From Kiritimatiellota bacterium B12222 (GTDB taxonomy: Bacteria > Verrucomicrobiota > Kiritimatiellia > SS1-B-03-39 > UBA6053): DNA of 64,000 bases. This document shows positions 19,756 through 31,584 of this stretch, piece after piece. The notes beneath the pieces are model-generated. The model did not search any database. It was not told the DNA's origin and saw nothing but the letters and a program-made list of their open reading frames with translations. Position 1 is the first letter of the stretch. The number at the start of each line of letters is the position of its first letter. The stretch lies in assembly GCA_029719485.1 (NCBI GenBank), contig CP120722.1, positions 186,001-250,000 on the forward strand, written 5' to 3'. Made by a program: the position numbers and the translations under genes.

Positions 19756-22344
19756 TTATTCCTCTTCGGAATCATCCTCTTCTTCATCTTCAATTTCATC
19801 CTCGCTCTCGTCGACCTCCTCTTCAGGAATCTCAACGTCATCACCAGGCGCGATTTCAGGTTTAACGGTCTCTTCTTCCTCTTCCTCGTCAGGCTCACGC
19901 TCAACGGGAATGGCTGCAACCAATTTGTCACCTTCATCCAACCGCACCAGACGTACACCTTGCGTACTCCGACCCATCGGACGTAAGTCTTCGACTTTCA
20001 TACGAATCACCACACCGCGTTCGGTAATCAACATCAAGGCGTGATTGTCCGTGACCGTAAAGGCGGTGATAACCTCACCGTTTCGTTCGTTGACCATAAT
20101 GGTACGAACCCCTAAACCACCTCGTTTGGTTTCACGATACTCGCTGATCGGCGAACGTTTGCCGAAGCCGTTTTCGCAGATCACCATCAAACATTCTTCC
20201 GGATCCGCAACCGTACAACTGACAACCTGCTGACCCTCTTTCAAACGAATGCCACGCACACCACGGGCACTACGTCCCATGTCGCGCAATTGACTTTCAT
20301 TGAAACGAACAGTCATTCCACCCGAAGTGGTAATCATCAATTCGTCATTGCCATTGGTGAGTTTTACGCCGATCAACTGATCGCCTTCATCAATATTGAT
20401 CGCTTTGATCCCGTTGGCCCGCACGTTCTTGAATTTGGCCAAGTTGGTTTTCTTGGTTGTTCCGCTGCGAGTAGTGAAGATCACACTTTGATCCTCGGAG
20501 AATTCACGAATCCGCATAAAGGCGGTAATCTTTTCATTTTCCTGCAGGTTCAACAAATTGATGATCGCTTTGCCTTTAGAGGTACGGGGAGATTCGGGAA
20601 TGTCGTAGACTTTCTTCCAGAAGACCCGACCTTGTTCGGTGAAGCACAACAGAATATCATGGGTAGAGGCAAAGAACAGATTCTCAACAAAATCTTCTTC
20701 TTTGGTACTCATCGCCCGAATACCCCGTCCACCGCGACGTTGCTCTTTGTAGGTATCGGCAGGTACACGTTTAATGTAGCCCTGATGACTAATGGTAATC
20801 ACAGAGGGACGATCTTCGATCAAATCTTCAAAGTTGATCTCAGAATCATCTGCCGTAATTTCTGTACGACGAGGATTACCATAAATCTTTTTCATCTCCA
20901 GCAGATCTTCCTGAATCACGCCATAGATCAATTTCGGTTCAGCCAATAATGATTTCAAGTACGCAATGCGTTCCTGAATTTCATCGTATTCACCTTGAAC
21001 TTTATCACGTTCCAATCCCGTCAACTGATACAGACGCATTTCCAAAATGGCATTGGCCTGAATCAAAGAGAACCCAAAACGGTCAATGATTCCCGTACGC
21101 GCTTCATCACGTGTGGCGGCCGCACGAATAATACGAACGATGTCGTCCATATTGTCCATCGCAATCAGCAACCCTTCCAAAATGTGCGCCCGCGCTTCTG
21201 CTTTGGCTAATTCAAATTGAGTCCGGCGGGTAATCACTTCAAAACGATGATCCAAGAACGCTTTAAGCATTTCTTTAAGATTCATGACCTTGGGACGTCC
21301 ATGATCAATCGCCAACATGATCACCCCAAAGGTATTTTCGAGGTACGTTTGTTTGTAGAGATTATTCAATACGATCGACGCCATGGCGTTACGTTTGATT
21401 TCAATCACCACGCGGATTCCTTCCTTATCGGACTCATCACGTACATCCGAAATGCCTTCAATCCGTTTTTCCCGCACCAATTCGGCAATTTTGATCACCA
21501 AGTTTGCTTTATTAACGGTGTAAGGCAATTCAGTGATGATAATGGTTTCTTTACCCTTGGCATCTTCCAAAATCTCTGCACGTCCACGAATACGAACCAA
21601 TCCACGGCCCGTTTCGTACATCTTAATGATTTCGTTTACACCCCGGATCAATGCGCCAGTGGGAAAATCAGGTCCCTTAATGTGCTGCATCAAATCACGA
21701 ATGCTACAGTGGGGATTTTCAATCAAATGCACCAAACCACCAATCAATTCATCCAAGTTATGCGGAGGAATGTTGGTCGCCATTCCCACCGCAATCCCGG
21801 TACTCCCGTTTGCGAGCAGGTTGGGAATACGGGCAGGCAATACCGTAGGCTCTTCGAGTTTTTCATCAAAGTTCAAACGCATATCGACGGTTTCTTTGTC
21901 GATATCGGCAAGCAAATCTTCCGCCAACCGATTCAAACGACACTCGGTATACCGATAAGCCGCCGCAGGGTCACCGTCGATAGAACCAAAGTTTCCTTGA
22001 GAATCAATCGTCGGATAACGCATGGAGAACAACTGGGCCTGACGCACCAACGCATCATATACCGCCGAGTCACCATGGGGATGGAATTTACCCATCACTT
22101 CACCCACGACACGTGCACATTTCACGAAAGGACGGGTATGCACCCAGCCCCCTTCTTTCATGGCGTAGAGGATACGACGATTTACAGGTTTTAATCCATC
22201 ACGCGCATCGGGGAGCGCACGGCCAATAATAACGGACATCGAATAATCGATATAGTCACGTTGCATTTCCTCTTCAATATTGATGAGGTCAATATGATCC
22301 GCAGGAGCATCTGGGGGCAAAATGGGAGGGGTTTCATTATCCAT
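19756..22344 (-). CDS. gyrA: DNA gyrase subunit A
   Basis: The product is 862 residues. It cleaves and rejoins DNA in the gyrase A2B2 complex that introduces negative supercoils. Catalytic Tyr132 is in [10 protein letters not shown]. The quinolone-determining region reads [10 protein letters not shown], with Ser93 and Asp97 at the positions that are sensitive in E. coli. The GyrA box (QRRGGRG) is in the C-terminal pinwheel domain and marks a true gyrase rather than topoisomerase IV. The last about 45 residues are almost entirely Glu/Asp, a long acidic tail of a kind known to modulate DNA wrapping. gyrB lies 25 bases upstream. Confidence 0.97.
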   Translation of the reverse strand: MDNETPPILPPDAPADHIDLINIEEEMQRDYIDYSMSVIIGRALPDARDGLKPVNRRILYAMKEGGWVHTRPFVKCARVVGEVMGKFHPHGDSAVYDALVRQAQLFSMRYPTIDSQGNFGSIDGDPAAAYRYTECRLNRLAEDLLADIDKETVDMRLNFDEKLEEPTVLPARIPNLLANGSTGIAVGMATNIPPHNLDELIGGLVHLIENPHCSIRDLMQHIKGPDFPTGALIRGVNEIIKMYETGRGLVRIRGRAEILEDAKGKETIIITELPYTVNKANLVIKIAELVREKRIEGISDVRDESDKEGIRVVIEIKRNAMASIVLNNLYKQTYLENTFGVIMLAIDHGRPKVMNLKEMLKAFLDHRFEVITRRTQFELAKAEARAHILEGLLIAMDNMDDIVRIIRAAATRDEARTGIIDRFGFSLIQANAILEMRLYQLTGLERDKVQGEYDEIQERIAYLKSLLAEPKLIYGVIQEDLLEMKKIYGNPRRTEITADDSEINFEDLIEDRPSVITISHQGYIKRVPADTYKEQRRGGRGIRAMSTKEEDFVENLFFASTHDILLCFTEQGRVFWKKVYDIPESPRTSKGKAIINLLNLQENEKITAFMRIREFSEDQSVIFTTRSGTTKKTNLAKFKNVRANGIKAINIDEGDQLIGVKLTNGNDELMITTSGGMTVRFNESQLRDMGRSARGVRGIRLKEGQQVVSCTVADPEECLMVICENGFGKRSPISEYRETKRGGLGVRTIMVNERNGEVITAFTVTDNHALMLITERGVVIRMKVEDLRPMGRSTQGVRLVRLDEGDKLVAAIPVEREPDEEEEEETVKPEIAPGDDVEIPEEEVDESEDEIEDEEEDDSEEE

Positions 22345-22369
22345 AAGTTTGTTCTCTCAGCAAAAAAGG

Positions 22370-24793
<2,424 letters not shown>

Positions 24794-24952
24794 TTAGGCT
24801 TAAGGGATCTGGTTCCGGAAGTGTCCGGAATTGGTTAGAAAAACACTAAACTATCCAGTAGACAGCACAAGGGTTTTCGTGGTTTATTTCAGGCTTATTT
24901 CCATCCAGTATTTTAAGTTGCACTTTTAAGCATTCGGAGGCATCTTCAATGC

Positions 24953-25354
24953 ATGAACACAAGGAAACCCACCTTTTACTTCCTCCTTAGCCTCCTCATG
25001 CTTCTGGGGGGCTGTGCGACCACTGAAAAACGCATTAAAAACAACGCAGAAATCTTCGCGACCTACTCTCCCGAAGAGCAGGCTCTGATTAGAGAAAGCA
25101 AGGTTGGCCTCGGTTTTTCACAAAAAATGGTGGAAATTGCCCTCGGCCCACCCTCCTACATCTATTTGCAGCAAAGTGAAGAGAGCGATCAGCTGATTTG
25201 GAGCTACACTGAAGACAGACCTTATCATAATCAAATCGCGCCTATATATAATGACACCATCAACGGTATCAACATCGTGAACACCCAAGAAATTGAATAT
25301 ATGCGAGTGGAATTCACCGACAACCGTGTCACCCACATCCGGGCCATGCAATAA
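24953..25354 (+). CDS. Small lipoprotein, BamE/SmpA-like
   Basis: The product is 133 residues with a lipobox (LLGGC, Cys near residue 22). The mature part contains the pattern 'VGLGFSQKMVEIALGPPSYIY', like the BamE/OmlA fold in which a short helix precedes 'G-x-P' and two strands (LIWSYTED). BamE is an accessory of the outer-membrane beta-barrel assembly machine, but many unrelated lipoproteins share this fold, so the role is uncertain. GGAGG lies 12 bases upstream of the ATG. The next gene begins 2 bases after its stop. Confidence 0.65.
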   Translation: MNTRKPTFYFLLSLLMLLGGCATTEKRIKNNAEIFATYSPEEQALIRESKVGLGFSQKMVEIALGPPSYIYLQQSEESDQLIWSYTEDRPYHNQIAPIYNDTINGINIVNTQEIEYMRVEFTDNRVTHIRAMQ

Positions 25355-25356
25355 AC

Positions 25357-26289
25357 ATGATCAAAACCCTCTCCATACAAAAACGGGCCGCCTTCTATTT
25401 CCTGTTTCAATGCCTCGCAGGTTTAAGCTGGTGGATAAGTATGGGGCTTTCATCCGAGATAAGATCTTGGTTTTCAGGCAAAAGTGACTTTGGCCTTTTA
25501 CAGCATTTTTTAGTGGCGGATGCTCTCATCTTCGTGGCGGGTTCCGGCTTAGCTTCTTGGGCGCTTTTTCATAAACATAAATGGGCTGCACCCATATGCT
25601 GGGCTTTGACCGGGGCCACTTTTTATGCAGGGATCTTTTGCCTTCAGTCTTCGCTCACAGGAGATTTAAATCTCCTGTGTGCCGTGCTCATGATTCCGGC
25701 CTGTATGCTCTCTTTACATGCAACTTTGATGGGAACTCAACTCCAAGGCTTCCCTTTCAATACGTATCACTCAAGTAATTCACGACGCGCTTTGGCCACT
25801 GCTTTAATTCAAACCGTCATTTTCTACGGTATCTTTTTTGGAGCGCTCCCTTGGCTCATCCTTCGAGCACAAACCGAGCTAAGGCTTCCCCGTTTCACTT
25901 TACCCTGGTGGGGAATTTTAGGTGCTGGTCTGGGTTTTTGTTTGGGAGGCCTGCTCGCTATTCGCTCCACCTTCATCTTTGCCCAGAGAGGAAAAGGGAC
26001 ACCCTTACCCACTCATTCCCCAAAAAACTTAGTGGTTTCAGGCCCTTATGCGTATGTAAGAAACCCCATGGCCATCGGTGGTATTTTTCAAGGCGTTATG
26101 GTGGGTTTGGTCTGTGGAAGTTTCCCCGTGATGATCTACAGTCTCACGGGCTCTCTTATCTGGCATCTTTTAGTACGACCCGTTGAAGAAGCGGATTTAG
26201 TTCATCGGTTTGGAGATGACTATCTTATATATTGTCGATCCATAAAATGTTGGTGGCCAGCACGCAGTCCATACACACCCCATTCATGA
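25357..26289 (+). CDS. Integral membrane isoprenylcysteine-carboxyl-methyltransferase-like protein
   Basis: The product is 310 residues with about seven hydrophobic segments. The C-terminal part carries the ICMT/phospholipid-methyltransferase signature: KNLVVSGPYAYVRNPMAIGG, followed by a late Glu-rich motif (RPVEEADLVHRFGDDYLIYCRSIKCWWP). Bacterial members methylate membrane lipids or remain uncharacterised, with S-adenosylmethionine as donor. It is coupled to the upstream lipoprotein by a 2-base gap, suggesting an envelope function. Confidence 0.75.
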   Translation: MIKTLSIQKRAAFYFLFQCLAGLSWWISMGLSSEIRSWFSGKSDFGLLQHFLVADALIFVAGSGLASWALFHKHKWAAPICWALTGATFYAGIFCLQSSLTGDLNLLCAVLMIPACMLSLHATLMGTQLQGFPFNTYHSSNSRRALATALIQTVIFYGIFFGALPWLILRAQTELRLPRFTLPWWGILGAGLGFCLGGLLAIRSTFIFAQRGKGTPLPTHSPKNLVVSGPYAYVRNPMAIGGIFQGVMVGLVCGSFPVMIYSLTGSLIWHLLVRPVEEADLVHRFGDDYLIYCRSIKCWWPARSPYTPHS

Positions 26290-26355
26290 TCAAAACCAAC
26301 CCATTTAACGCACTGTAACCTTGAATTGATCTCCCTTGGAGGATAACGCCAGATC

Positions 26356-27114
26356 ATGCTCGCAAAACGTATCATTCCCTGTCTGGATATTCGAAATAAC
26401 CGCGTGGTCAAAGGCGTCAACTTTGTCGACCTCATTGATGCGGGCGATCCCATTCAACAGGCCAAAGCCTACCAACTCCAAGGGGCCGATGAACTCACCT
26501 TCCTCGACATCACCGCCTCCCACGAACGTCGCGAAACTGTGGTCGACCTCGTCGGCAAAGTGGGCAAAGAAGTGTTTATGCCCATGACCGTAGGTGGGGG
26601 AATACGCGTGGCCGCCGATGTCAGACGAATGCTCAATGCAGGCGCAGACAAAGTATCTATCAATACTGCCGCCATTCTTAATCCTGATATCATCGACGAA
26701 GCCGCAGCCTTCTACGGATGCCAATGCATCGTGGTCGCCATCGATGCCCGCAAAAATGACAAAGGCGGATGGACCGTATACACTCACGGCGGACGCAAAC
26801 CCACCGAACTCGACGCCATCGATTGGGCCAAAGAAATGGTCAGCCGCGGCGCCGGAGAAATTCTCCTCACCAGCATGGATGCCGATGGCACCAAAGATGG
26901 ATATGACCTCGAGCTCACCCGTACGGTCGCCGAAGCCGTGTCCGTCCCCGTCATCGCCTCCGGAGGCGCCGGCACCCTCGAACATTTTGCCGAAGCCCTC
27001 ACCGAAGGAAAAGCCGACGCCGTCCTCGCCGCCAGCCTCTTTCACTTTGGCACCTTCACCATTCGTGAAGTCAAAGACTACCTACGGGCCCAAGGCATCG
27101 AAGTTCGGATCTAA
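26356..27114 (+). CDS. hisF: Imidazole glycerol phosphate synthase cyclase subunit
   Basis: The product is 252 residues, normal length. HisF forms the imidazole ring of histidine in the (beta/alpha)8 barrel, using ammonia from HisH. The catalytic Asp is in IIPCLDI (Asp11); the second catalytic Asp is in [11 protein letters not shown] (near residue 130). Phosphate-binding loops GGGIR and ASGGAG are intact. GGAGG lies about 13 bases before the ATG. No other his gene is nearby, so hisF is a singleton here. Confidence 0.95.
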   Translation: MLAKRIIPCLDIRNNRVVKGVNFVDLIDAGDPIQQAKAYQLQGADELTFLDITASHERRETVVDLVGKVGKEVFMPMTVGGGIRVAADVRRMLNAGADKVSINTAAILNPDIIDEAAAFYGCQCIVVAIDARKNDKGGWTVYTHGGRKPTELDAIDWAKEMVSRGAGEILLTSMDADGTKDGYDLELTRTVAEAVSVPVIASGGAGTLEHFAEALTEGKADAVLAASLFHFGTFTIREVKDYLRAQGIEVRI

Positions 27115-27121
27115 GGAAAAA

Positions 27122-27279
27122 TCCCCGCTCGCCCCGCAAGCGGGACTCAAGTTTCCAGCAAAACAGACCAGCCCCTCACCCACGCGTGAGTCCCGCTTGC
27201 GGGGCGAGCGGGGATCCAAAACTGCAACAACCACCGCCCCTCACCCACGTGAGTCCTGCTTGCAGGGCGAGCGGGGATC
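27122..27279. repeat. REP-like palindromes 1-3, left of the transposase
   Basis: Three copies of a roughly 30-base element (GTGAGTCCCGCTTGCGGGGC plus GAGCGGGGAT) occur here: 27122-27149 in reverse orientation, then 27186-27215 and 27249-27279 in forward orientation. Each can fold as CCCGCT/AGCGGG. Copy 3 has paired changes (CCTGCTTGCAGGG), which preserve inner complementarity. Copies 1 and 2 form a head-to-head pair with the spacer AGTTTCCAGCAAAACA, and the same arrangement recurs right of the transposase. Confidence 0.85.
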
Positions 27280-27335
27280 CATGAGTTTTCCAGAAAAAGC
27301 TTTCTTGAAAACGACCGATGCCGTAAATTTAGCTT

Positions 27336-28103
27336 ATGGCTGGACTCACAAAACTTTACTTTGGTTGGCAGGCTTATTTCAAAACTCCTTGGTCTTTAGG
27401 ACAGCTTCCTGAAACGATAAAGCCTCTCTACACCCCAGACGGGATAACCCTGTTATCAGGCTTCACTGATCATGAAAAAGTACGGTTCATTTTTGAGGCC
27501 CCCGACTCAAAAAATCCTCAGTGGTTATGCAGTAGACTGAAGGGACGCTTGAATCATTTCATCAAGCAAGAAGCGACCACGTTTCCGGGGTTTACTCGAT
27601 CATTTCTTTTGGAATCCCTTGGTCAAAATGATCGATCTATTGTGAGCCACTACGTGCAAAATCAAGTAGAAGCTTCAGATTTAGTGGATCCCCTTTATCG
27701 GAAGCGTATGAAAGCTTTTCGCTTTCATGAAGAGGTAGATGCGCGAACATCAACCAGTCATGGCGGTCGTTACGAATTAGTGTTACATGTGATTCTGGTG
27801 ATCGGAAACCGACATCGCATTTTTTCACAGGAAGCCCGTAAAGTCTTTAATGCCCTGGTAGACGCTTGCGAGGTGTTAAGATGTCAGCCCTATGATATAA
27901 GTATGATGCCCGATCATGCACATCTGATGGTGAGCTGGCCTTCAGAATTTTCAGCGGAAGATGTGCTAGAAGGGATAAAGCGAGAGTCTGGTAAAGGAAT
28001 GCGAAGAACAGCCTATTGGCAAGATGGAGGGTATGCTGGAACGGTTGGACCTTATAAGATGTCCATCGCGATAGAGAAAAATAGATGTTTGGGTGGGTGG
28101 TAG
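27336..28103 (+). CDS. REP-associated Y1/HUH transposase (RAYT) with permuted motif order
   Basis: The product is 255 residues. RAYTs are IS200-like single-strand nucleases that act on REP palindromes. The HUH metal-binding motif is PDHAHLMV (His194, His196). The segment that normally follows it and bears the catalytic tyrosine in IS200/IS605 TnpA (R-S-F/Y-x-x-x-S-x-G ... I-x-x-Y-x-x-N/E-Q) is found earlier instead: FTRSFLLESLGQNDRSIVSH, with Tyr106 followed by VQNQ. The protein therefore reads as a circularly permuted Y1 domain (tyrosine helix before HUH), an arrangement I recall from Verrucomicrobia 'transposases'. The C-terminus (KMSIAIEKN then CLGGW) may be slightly damaged. Eight REP-like palindromes flank it. 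It may be domesticated rather than mobile. Confidence 0.8.
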   Translation: MAGLTKLYFGWQAYFKTPWSLGQLPETIKPLYTPDGITLLSGFTDHEKVRFIFEAPDSKNPQWLCSRLKGRLNHFIKQEATTFPGFTRSFLLESLGQNDRSIVSHYVQNQVEASDLVDPLYRKRMKAFRFHEEVDARTSTSHGGRYELVLHVILVIGNRHRIFSQEARKVFNALVDACEVLRCQPYDISMMPDHAHLMVSWPSEFSAEDVLEGIKRESGKGMRRTAYWQDGGYAGTVGPYKMSIAIEKNRCLGGW

Positions 28104-28120
28104 AGAGAGCAGAGGGAGGA

Positions 28121-28415
28121 TACCCGCTCGCCCCGCAAGCGGGACTCACGTAAGAAGTAAGAAATGACCATACTCTACTTCTCTTCACAAATCTCCTCTC
28201 GCCCTGCAAGCAGGACTCAAGTTTCCAGCAAAACAAACCACAGCCACCCCACCCACGTGAGTCCCGCTTGCAGGGCGAGCGGGTATCCAAAACAGCAACA
28301 AGCCCCGCCACCCCACCCACGTGAGTCCCGCTTGCGGGGCGAGCGGGTATTCCAAACAGCCCACAACCACAGCCACCCCACCCACGTGAGTCCCGCTTGC
28401 GGGGCGAGCGGGGAT
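28121..28415. repeat. REP-like palindromes 4-8, right of the transposase
   Basis: Five copies are visible: reverse at 28121-28150 and 28192-28219, forward at 28257-28287, 28319-28350 and 28385-28415. Forward copies are separated by similar spacers ending in CCACCCCACCCAC. The 28192/28257 pair repeats the head-to-head layout and AGTTTCCAGCAAAACA spacer of the left side, indicating duplication of a two-REP unit (BIME-like). Two copies carry the CTGC/GCAG compensated variant. The stretch 28104-28469 holds nothing else that I can support. Confidence 0.85.
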
Positions 28416-28469
28416 CTCTTCCCCCACTTCGCGCTCAACATTTGCAGCCTGCTATGATAACGGAAGCTC

Positions 28470-28877
28470 ATGTACGAAGACACCCTTCTCCAGCTTTCAA
28501 AAGATACCCAGTTCCGAATCTCGGAACCTATCTCCTCCCCTCTTTCCGAACGTCGGAATCCTGCTTGCGGCGATGAGGTGTCTCTCTCCGCTGATTTGCG
28601 TCATGGCAAAATTGAAAAATTATCCTTTCACGCCCAAGGTTGTGCTGTCTGCGTCGCCTCCTCAACTGCCCTGTCTATCCACCTTAACGGATGCGATCTC
28701 GAAACTGCCCGCACGCGCATTAACCAAGCCATGGATTTCTTCAACAGCGACAGCACTACCGAATGGCGGGCCGACTGGGGCGCTCCCGACTTACCCGCCT
28801 TAGGCGCCGTTCGCGCCCGCCCCATGCGTATGCACTGCGTCAAACTTCCCTGGCTCGCACTCCAGGATGCCTTGTGA
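28470..28877 (+). CDS. sufU: SufU/IscU-like iron-sulfur cluster scaffold or sulfur-transfer protein
   Basis: The product is 135 residues. The three SufU/IscU ligand motifs are present: NPACGDEV, GCAVCVASSTAL and a late MHCVKLPW (R/M-x-C-x-x-L-x-W in SufU). The Cys, Asp and Cys-Cys spacing fits zinc or Fe-S binding, and the family assembles clusters or accepts sulfur from SufS. A usual SufU insertion before the third motif is present (WGAPDLPALGAVRARP). No sufS, sufB or sufD is adjacent. GGAAG precedes the ATG. Its TGA overlaps the GTG start of the following nuclease. Confidence 0.8.
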   Translation: MYEDTLLQLSKDTQFRISEPISSPLSERRNPACGDEVSLSADLRHGKIEKLSFHAQGCAVCVASSTALSIHLNGCDLETARTRINQAMDFFNSDSTTEWRADWGAPDLPALGAVRARPMRMHCVKLPWLALQDAL

Positions 28878-29839
28878 GTCTACTTGAACCCACATCACTC
28901 GGCCTCTACTGTCCAGCCGCCAATAGCTACATCGATCCACATCGACGGGTAGATCGTGCCATCATCACCCATGGACATGCCGATCATGCCCGACGTGGCC
29001 ATCAGTCTGTCCTCACCTCCGCCTCCGGCGCAGCCATCGTTCGTGAACGCATTGGGTCAAAAACCAAGATGCAAACCCTCCCCTTTGGGGAAAGCCTCCA
29101 AATCGGCGACGCCAACATCTCCCTCCATCCCGCCGGACATCTCTTAGGCTCCGCCCAAGTCCGCATTGAAGTGAATGGCCAAGTCGCCGTGGTCACCGGA
29201 GACTACAAACGCGGCCAAGATCCCACTTGCGAAGCCTTCGAACCCGTCCCCTGCCATTTACTCGTCACCGAAACCACATTTGGTTTGCCCATCTACCGTT
29301 GGCCGGATCCCAACGACATCGCCCGGGACATCAATGCCTGGTGGCAAAAAAATCAAGCCGACGGCATCAACTCCGTCCTTTTAGGCTACAGCCTCGGCAA
29401 AGCACAACGGCTATTGGCCATGCTCAATCCAGCACTGGGCCCCATCTATACCCACGGTGCCATCCTGCCCTTTCTCGCCTTCTACCGCAACGCCGGCATC
29501 AAACTGCCCTTCACCCATACCCTCAAAATAAACGAATTCAAACAAACGGCCGGGCGAGGCATCCTCATCATCTCTCCAGCAGCGTACAAACCCCAAATTC
29601 GCAGTAAACTAGGACCCGTCCGCTCCGCCTTCGCTTCAGGATGGACCCTCTTGCCCAAAAGTCGCCACATGCTCAGCGGACACGACCGCGGCTTTCCCGT
29701 TTCCGATCATGTCGACTGGCCCGAACTTTTACAAACCGTGGCAGACTGTGCACCCGAAGAAATTTGGACGACCCACGGCTACAGCGAAGAAGTCAGTCGC
29801 TACTACCGCGAAAAAGGATACAAAACCCGCGTCATCTAA
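28874..29839 (+). CDS. Ligase-associated-type DNA 3' exonuclease, metallo-beta-lactamase fold
   Basis: The product is 321 residues starting at GTG 28874, overlapping the sufU stop. The start LLEPTSLGLYCPAANSYIDP matches the conserved N-terminus of ligase-associated DNA exonucleases. The metal site HGHADHA (near residue 36) is followed by later beta-CASP-like motifs: AGHLLGSAQV, TGDYKRG, TETTFGLP and the C-terminal SDHVDWPEL and TTHGYSEE. These enzymes normally sit with an ATP-dependent DNA ligase and an Lhr-like helicase in a repair cluster; neither is here, so this copy is uncoupled or its partners are elsewhere. A role in RNA 3' processing is a less likely alternative. Confidence 0.85.
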   Translation: MSLLEPTSLGLYCPAANSYIDPHRRVDRAIITHGHADHARRGHQSVLTSASGAAIVRERIGSKTKMQTLPFGESLQIGDANISLHPAGHLLGSAQVRIEVNGQVAVVTGDYKRGQDPTCEAFEPVPCHLLVTETTFGLPIYRWPDPNDIARDINAWWQKNQADGINSVLLGYSLGKAQRLLAMLNPALGPIYTHGAILPFLAFYRNAGIKLPFTHTLKINEFKQTAGRGILIISPAAYKPQIRSKLGPVRSAFASGWTLLPKSRHMLSGHDRGFPVSDHVDWPELLQTVADCAPEEIWTTHGYSEEVSRYYREKGYKTRVI

Positions 29840-29955
29840 CTCACACATTTTTCCGCAGTACAACATATAGAATATACAATTGATTTACCCGAACTTCTTA
29901 TGCACAATGCCAATAGGCAACGGCCTAAAAAATTCTTAACCCCCAGGAGACAAAC

Positions 29956-30471
29956 ATGTCCAAACGATTTACCCTCGCATTATTTTCCGCACTGATGGTG
30001 ATTGCACCTGCAACATCCTTATGGGCTCAAAACAGCGATACCATTTCCAGTATCGGATTTGGCGCAAGTTATTACACCGCCATTGATGACCTGAGTTCCG
30101 ATATCGACGACAATGGTTTCAGCTATATGATTAGTTACCAATACCGTCCCGGTATCTTGGGACTGGAACTCAACGCAGAACTGCTTCCGGAAATCTTTAA
30201 TGAACGTGGATTTGCACCTTCCGCTTACGTTATCTTGGGCAAAACCCTCTACGTTGCCGCAGGTATTGGCATCCTCAGTTATGACGGAAATTGGGCCAAT
30301 GACCCCTACTATGCCTTCAAAGCCGGACTCAACTTACCGTTGTCGAAAACCATCACCCTCGATATTTTCGGCAACTACCAATTCTCAAGCAAAATCCCTG
30401 TGGATGATGCCGTAGATGATATCGATACCGATACCATCTTCCTCGGGGCAGCACTACGTTTTGGATTCTAA
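29956..30471 (+). CDS. Small outer-membrane beta-barrel protein
   Basis: The product is 171 residues with a signal peptide (1-26, cleavage after SLWA-Q). The mature protein has alternating hydrophobic strands (ISSIGFGASYYTAI; FSYMISYQYRPG; LYVAAGIGILSY; TLDIFGNYQFSS) and ends in AALRFGF, with the terminal Phe of BAM substrates. This is an OmpW/OprF-like 8-strand barrel in size. Its function is unknown. AGGAG precedes the ATG. It converges with the next gene with only 6 bases between stops. Confidence 0.75.
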   Translation: MSKRFTLALFSALMVIAPATSLWAQNSDTISSIGFGASYYTAIDDLSSDIDDNGFSYMISYQYRPGILGLELNAELLPEIFNERGFAPSAYVILGKTLYVAAGIGILSYDGNWANDPYYAFKAGLNLPLSKTITLDIFGNYQFSSKIPVDDAVDDIDTDTIFLGAALRFGF

Positions 30472-30477
30472 TCCTAC

Positions 30478-31584
30478 TTAGCTCGCTTCAACAAAGTCCA
30501 CCGGGCGACCGGTGGCATAGGCGATAATCTCCGGCAATTGGGCCGGAGAGACGCCCTTCCAAAATACCGTCCATTTCCCTTCGGTATGATGCCCGGCAGC
30601 ATGACGCTCGTACCACTGATTGATCGGATTATCACTCTTCGAACGCCAAAACAATTTCGGCTGACTCTCACAAGCCGCCTCCCATAATTCTTGGGCAACC
30701 CCTTCCCCACGGGCCTCTGTTCCCACCGTAAATTTCGAAAGATATTTACCCGCAACATGCGGCTCTAAAATCGCCGCCCCGCGGTAACGGGACTCGATGT
30801 AAAAATCGGAGGCCTCTGCTAATGAGGCCGGATTTTTCAAGGTTTTACCAAAAGCGGATTGAATTAACTTCAACAATCGCTCCAGATCAATCTCCGAGAT
30901 GTCGGTCAGGTGATCGATCTGACTCCCAGGACGAATAATAGATCCCCGCCCCCGCACCGTGAACATCTCCTGCAACAAATACAACGGTGACGAAACCGAA
31001 ATATGCAATTGCGGATCATGCTCCAACCATTGCTCTGCCTTATTCACCACACACTGATCCTGCTCATTCAGCACCATGGCCTGCGGACGCCGCGTGTAAT
31101 AATAAAAAACTTTTTCTGCCTGATGATCCATCAACATCCCTTCCGTCCGCAACACATGCAGGCGTTTCACCAAGCGGGGAGCTAATTCTTTCACCGCTTC
31201 CGTATCGTCCAGCTCCGGCCGACAAAATACAGGTATTTCTTCCCGTTGCAAACAAGCCTGCAAACAGGTCCGCCACTCCTCCGGATCTGCATCAGCCCGC
31301 AACTCACGAATCACATGATAGGGACCATGCAGCTGTAACTCGCGCGCATTCGCTTCTGCATCCGCACCACACAGCAACAACAAGGGACACAACTCAAGCC
31401 GCAATAAAAACTGCAAATCAAAGGTCATCAATTCGCCCGAACTTTCCACACTGCCCGAATCCGGCAATACCAAAGCAAAACAAGCGGAACGATCGGATTG
31501 AAATTTCTTCAGATAAAATTCGTACTCGGAACGGCGTCCAATGCTGTCCAAAAATAACCGCAAGGTTCTCGATAAGGTATTCAT
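30478..31584 (-). CDS. N-acetylglutamate synthase-like protein (degenerate amino-acid-kinase domain plus NAT domain)
   Basis: The product is 368 residues. The C-terminal about 140 residues match the DUF619-type NAT acetyltransferase domain of vertebrate-like N-acetylglutamate synthases: YLSKFTVGTEARGEGVAQEL (acetyl-CoA loop), LFWRSKSDNPINQWY and GKWTVFWKGV. The N-terminal about 190 residues have the place of the amino-acid-kinase domain but are short and lack a recognisable glycine-rich ATP loop, so kinase activity is unlikely. It should acetylate glutamate with acetyl-CoA, the first step of arginine synthesis. It overlaps the preceding gene by 4 bases (ATGA). No arg gene is adjacent. Confidence 0.75.
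   Translation of the reverse strand: MNTLSRTLRLFLDSIGRRSEYEFYLKKFQSDRSACFALVLPDSGSVESSGELMTFDLQFLLRLELCPLLLLCGADAEANARELQLHGPYHVIRELRADADPEEWRTCLQACLQREEIPVFCRPELDDTEAVKELAPRLVKRLHVLRTEGMLMDHQAEKVFYYYTRRPQAMVLNEQDQCVVNKAEQWLEHDPQLHISVSSPLYLLQEMFTVRGRGSIIRPGSQIDHLTDISEIDLERLLKLIQSAFGKTLKNPASLAEASDFYIESRYRGAAILEPHVAGKYLSKFTVGTEARGEGVAQELWEAACESQPKLFWRSKSDNPINQWYERHAAGHHTEGKWTVFWKGVSPAQLPEIIAYATGRPVDFVEAS

Noticed and set aside
20290..22194. Plus-strand frames of 219 and 325 codons opposite gyrA
   Set aside because: They are antisense shadows of the well-supported gyrA gene, with no family features.
26305..27045. Minus-strand frame of 246 codons opposite hisF
   Set aside because: It lies fully antisense to hisF, is rich in Gly/Asp/His from antisense codon bias and has no ribosome site.
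27122..28415. CRISPR array from the regularly spaced 30-base GC-rich repeats
   Set aside because: Repeats occur in both orientations, spacers are irregular and related to each other, and a RAYT transposase sits between them, which fits REP elements.
28133..28415. tRNA or structured RNA gene suggested by strong stems
   Set aside because: The stems are explained by REP palindromes; no cloverleaf or TTCGA-type T loop was found here or in other gaps.
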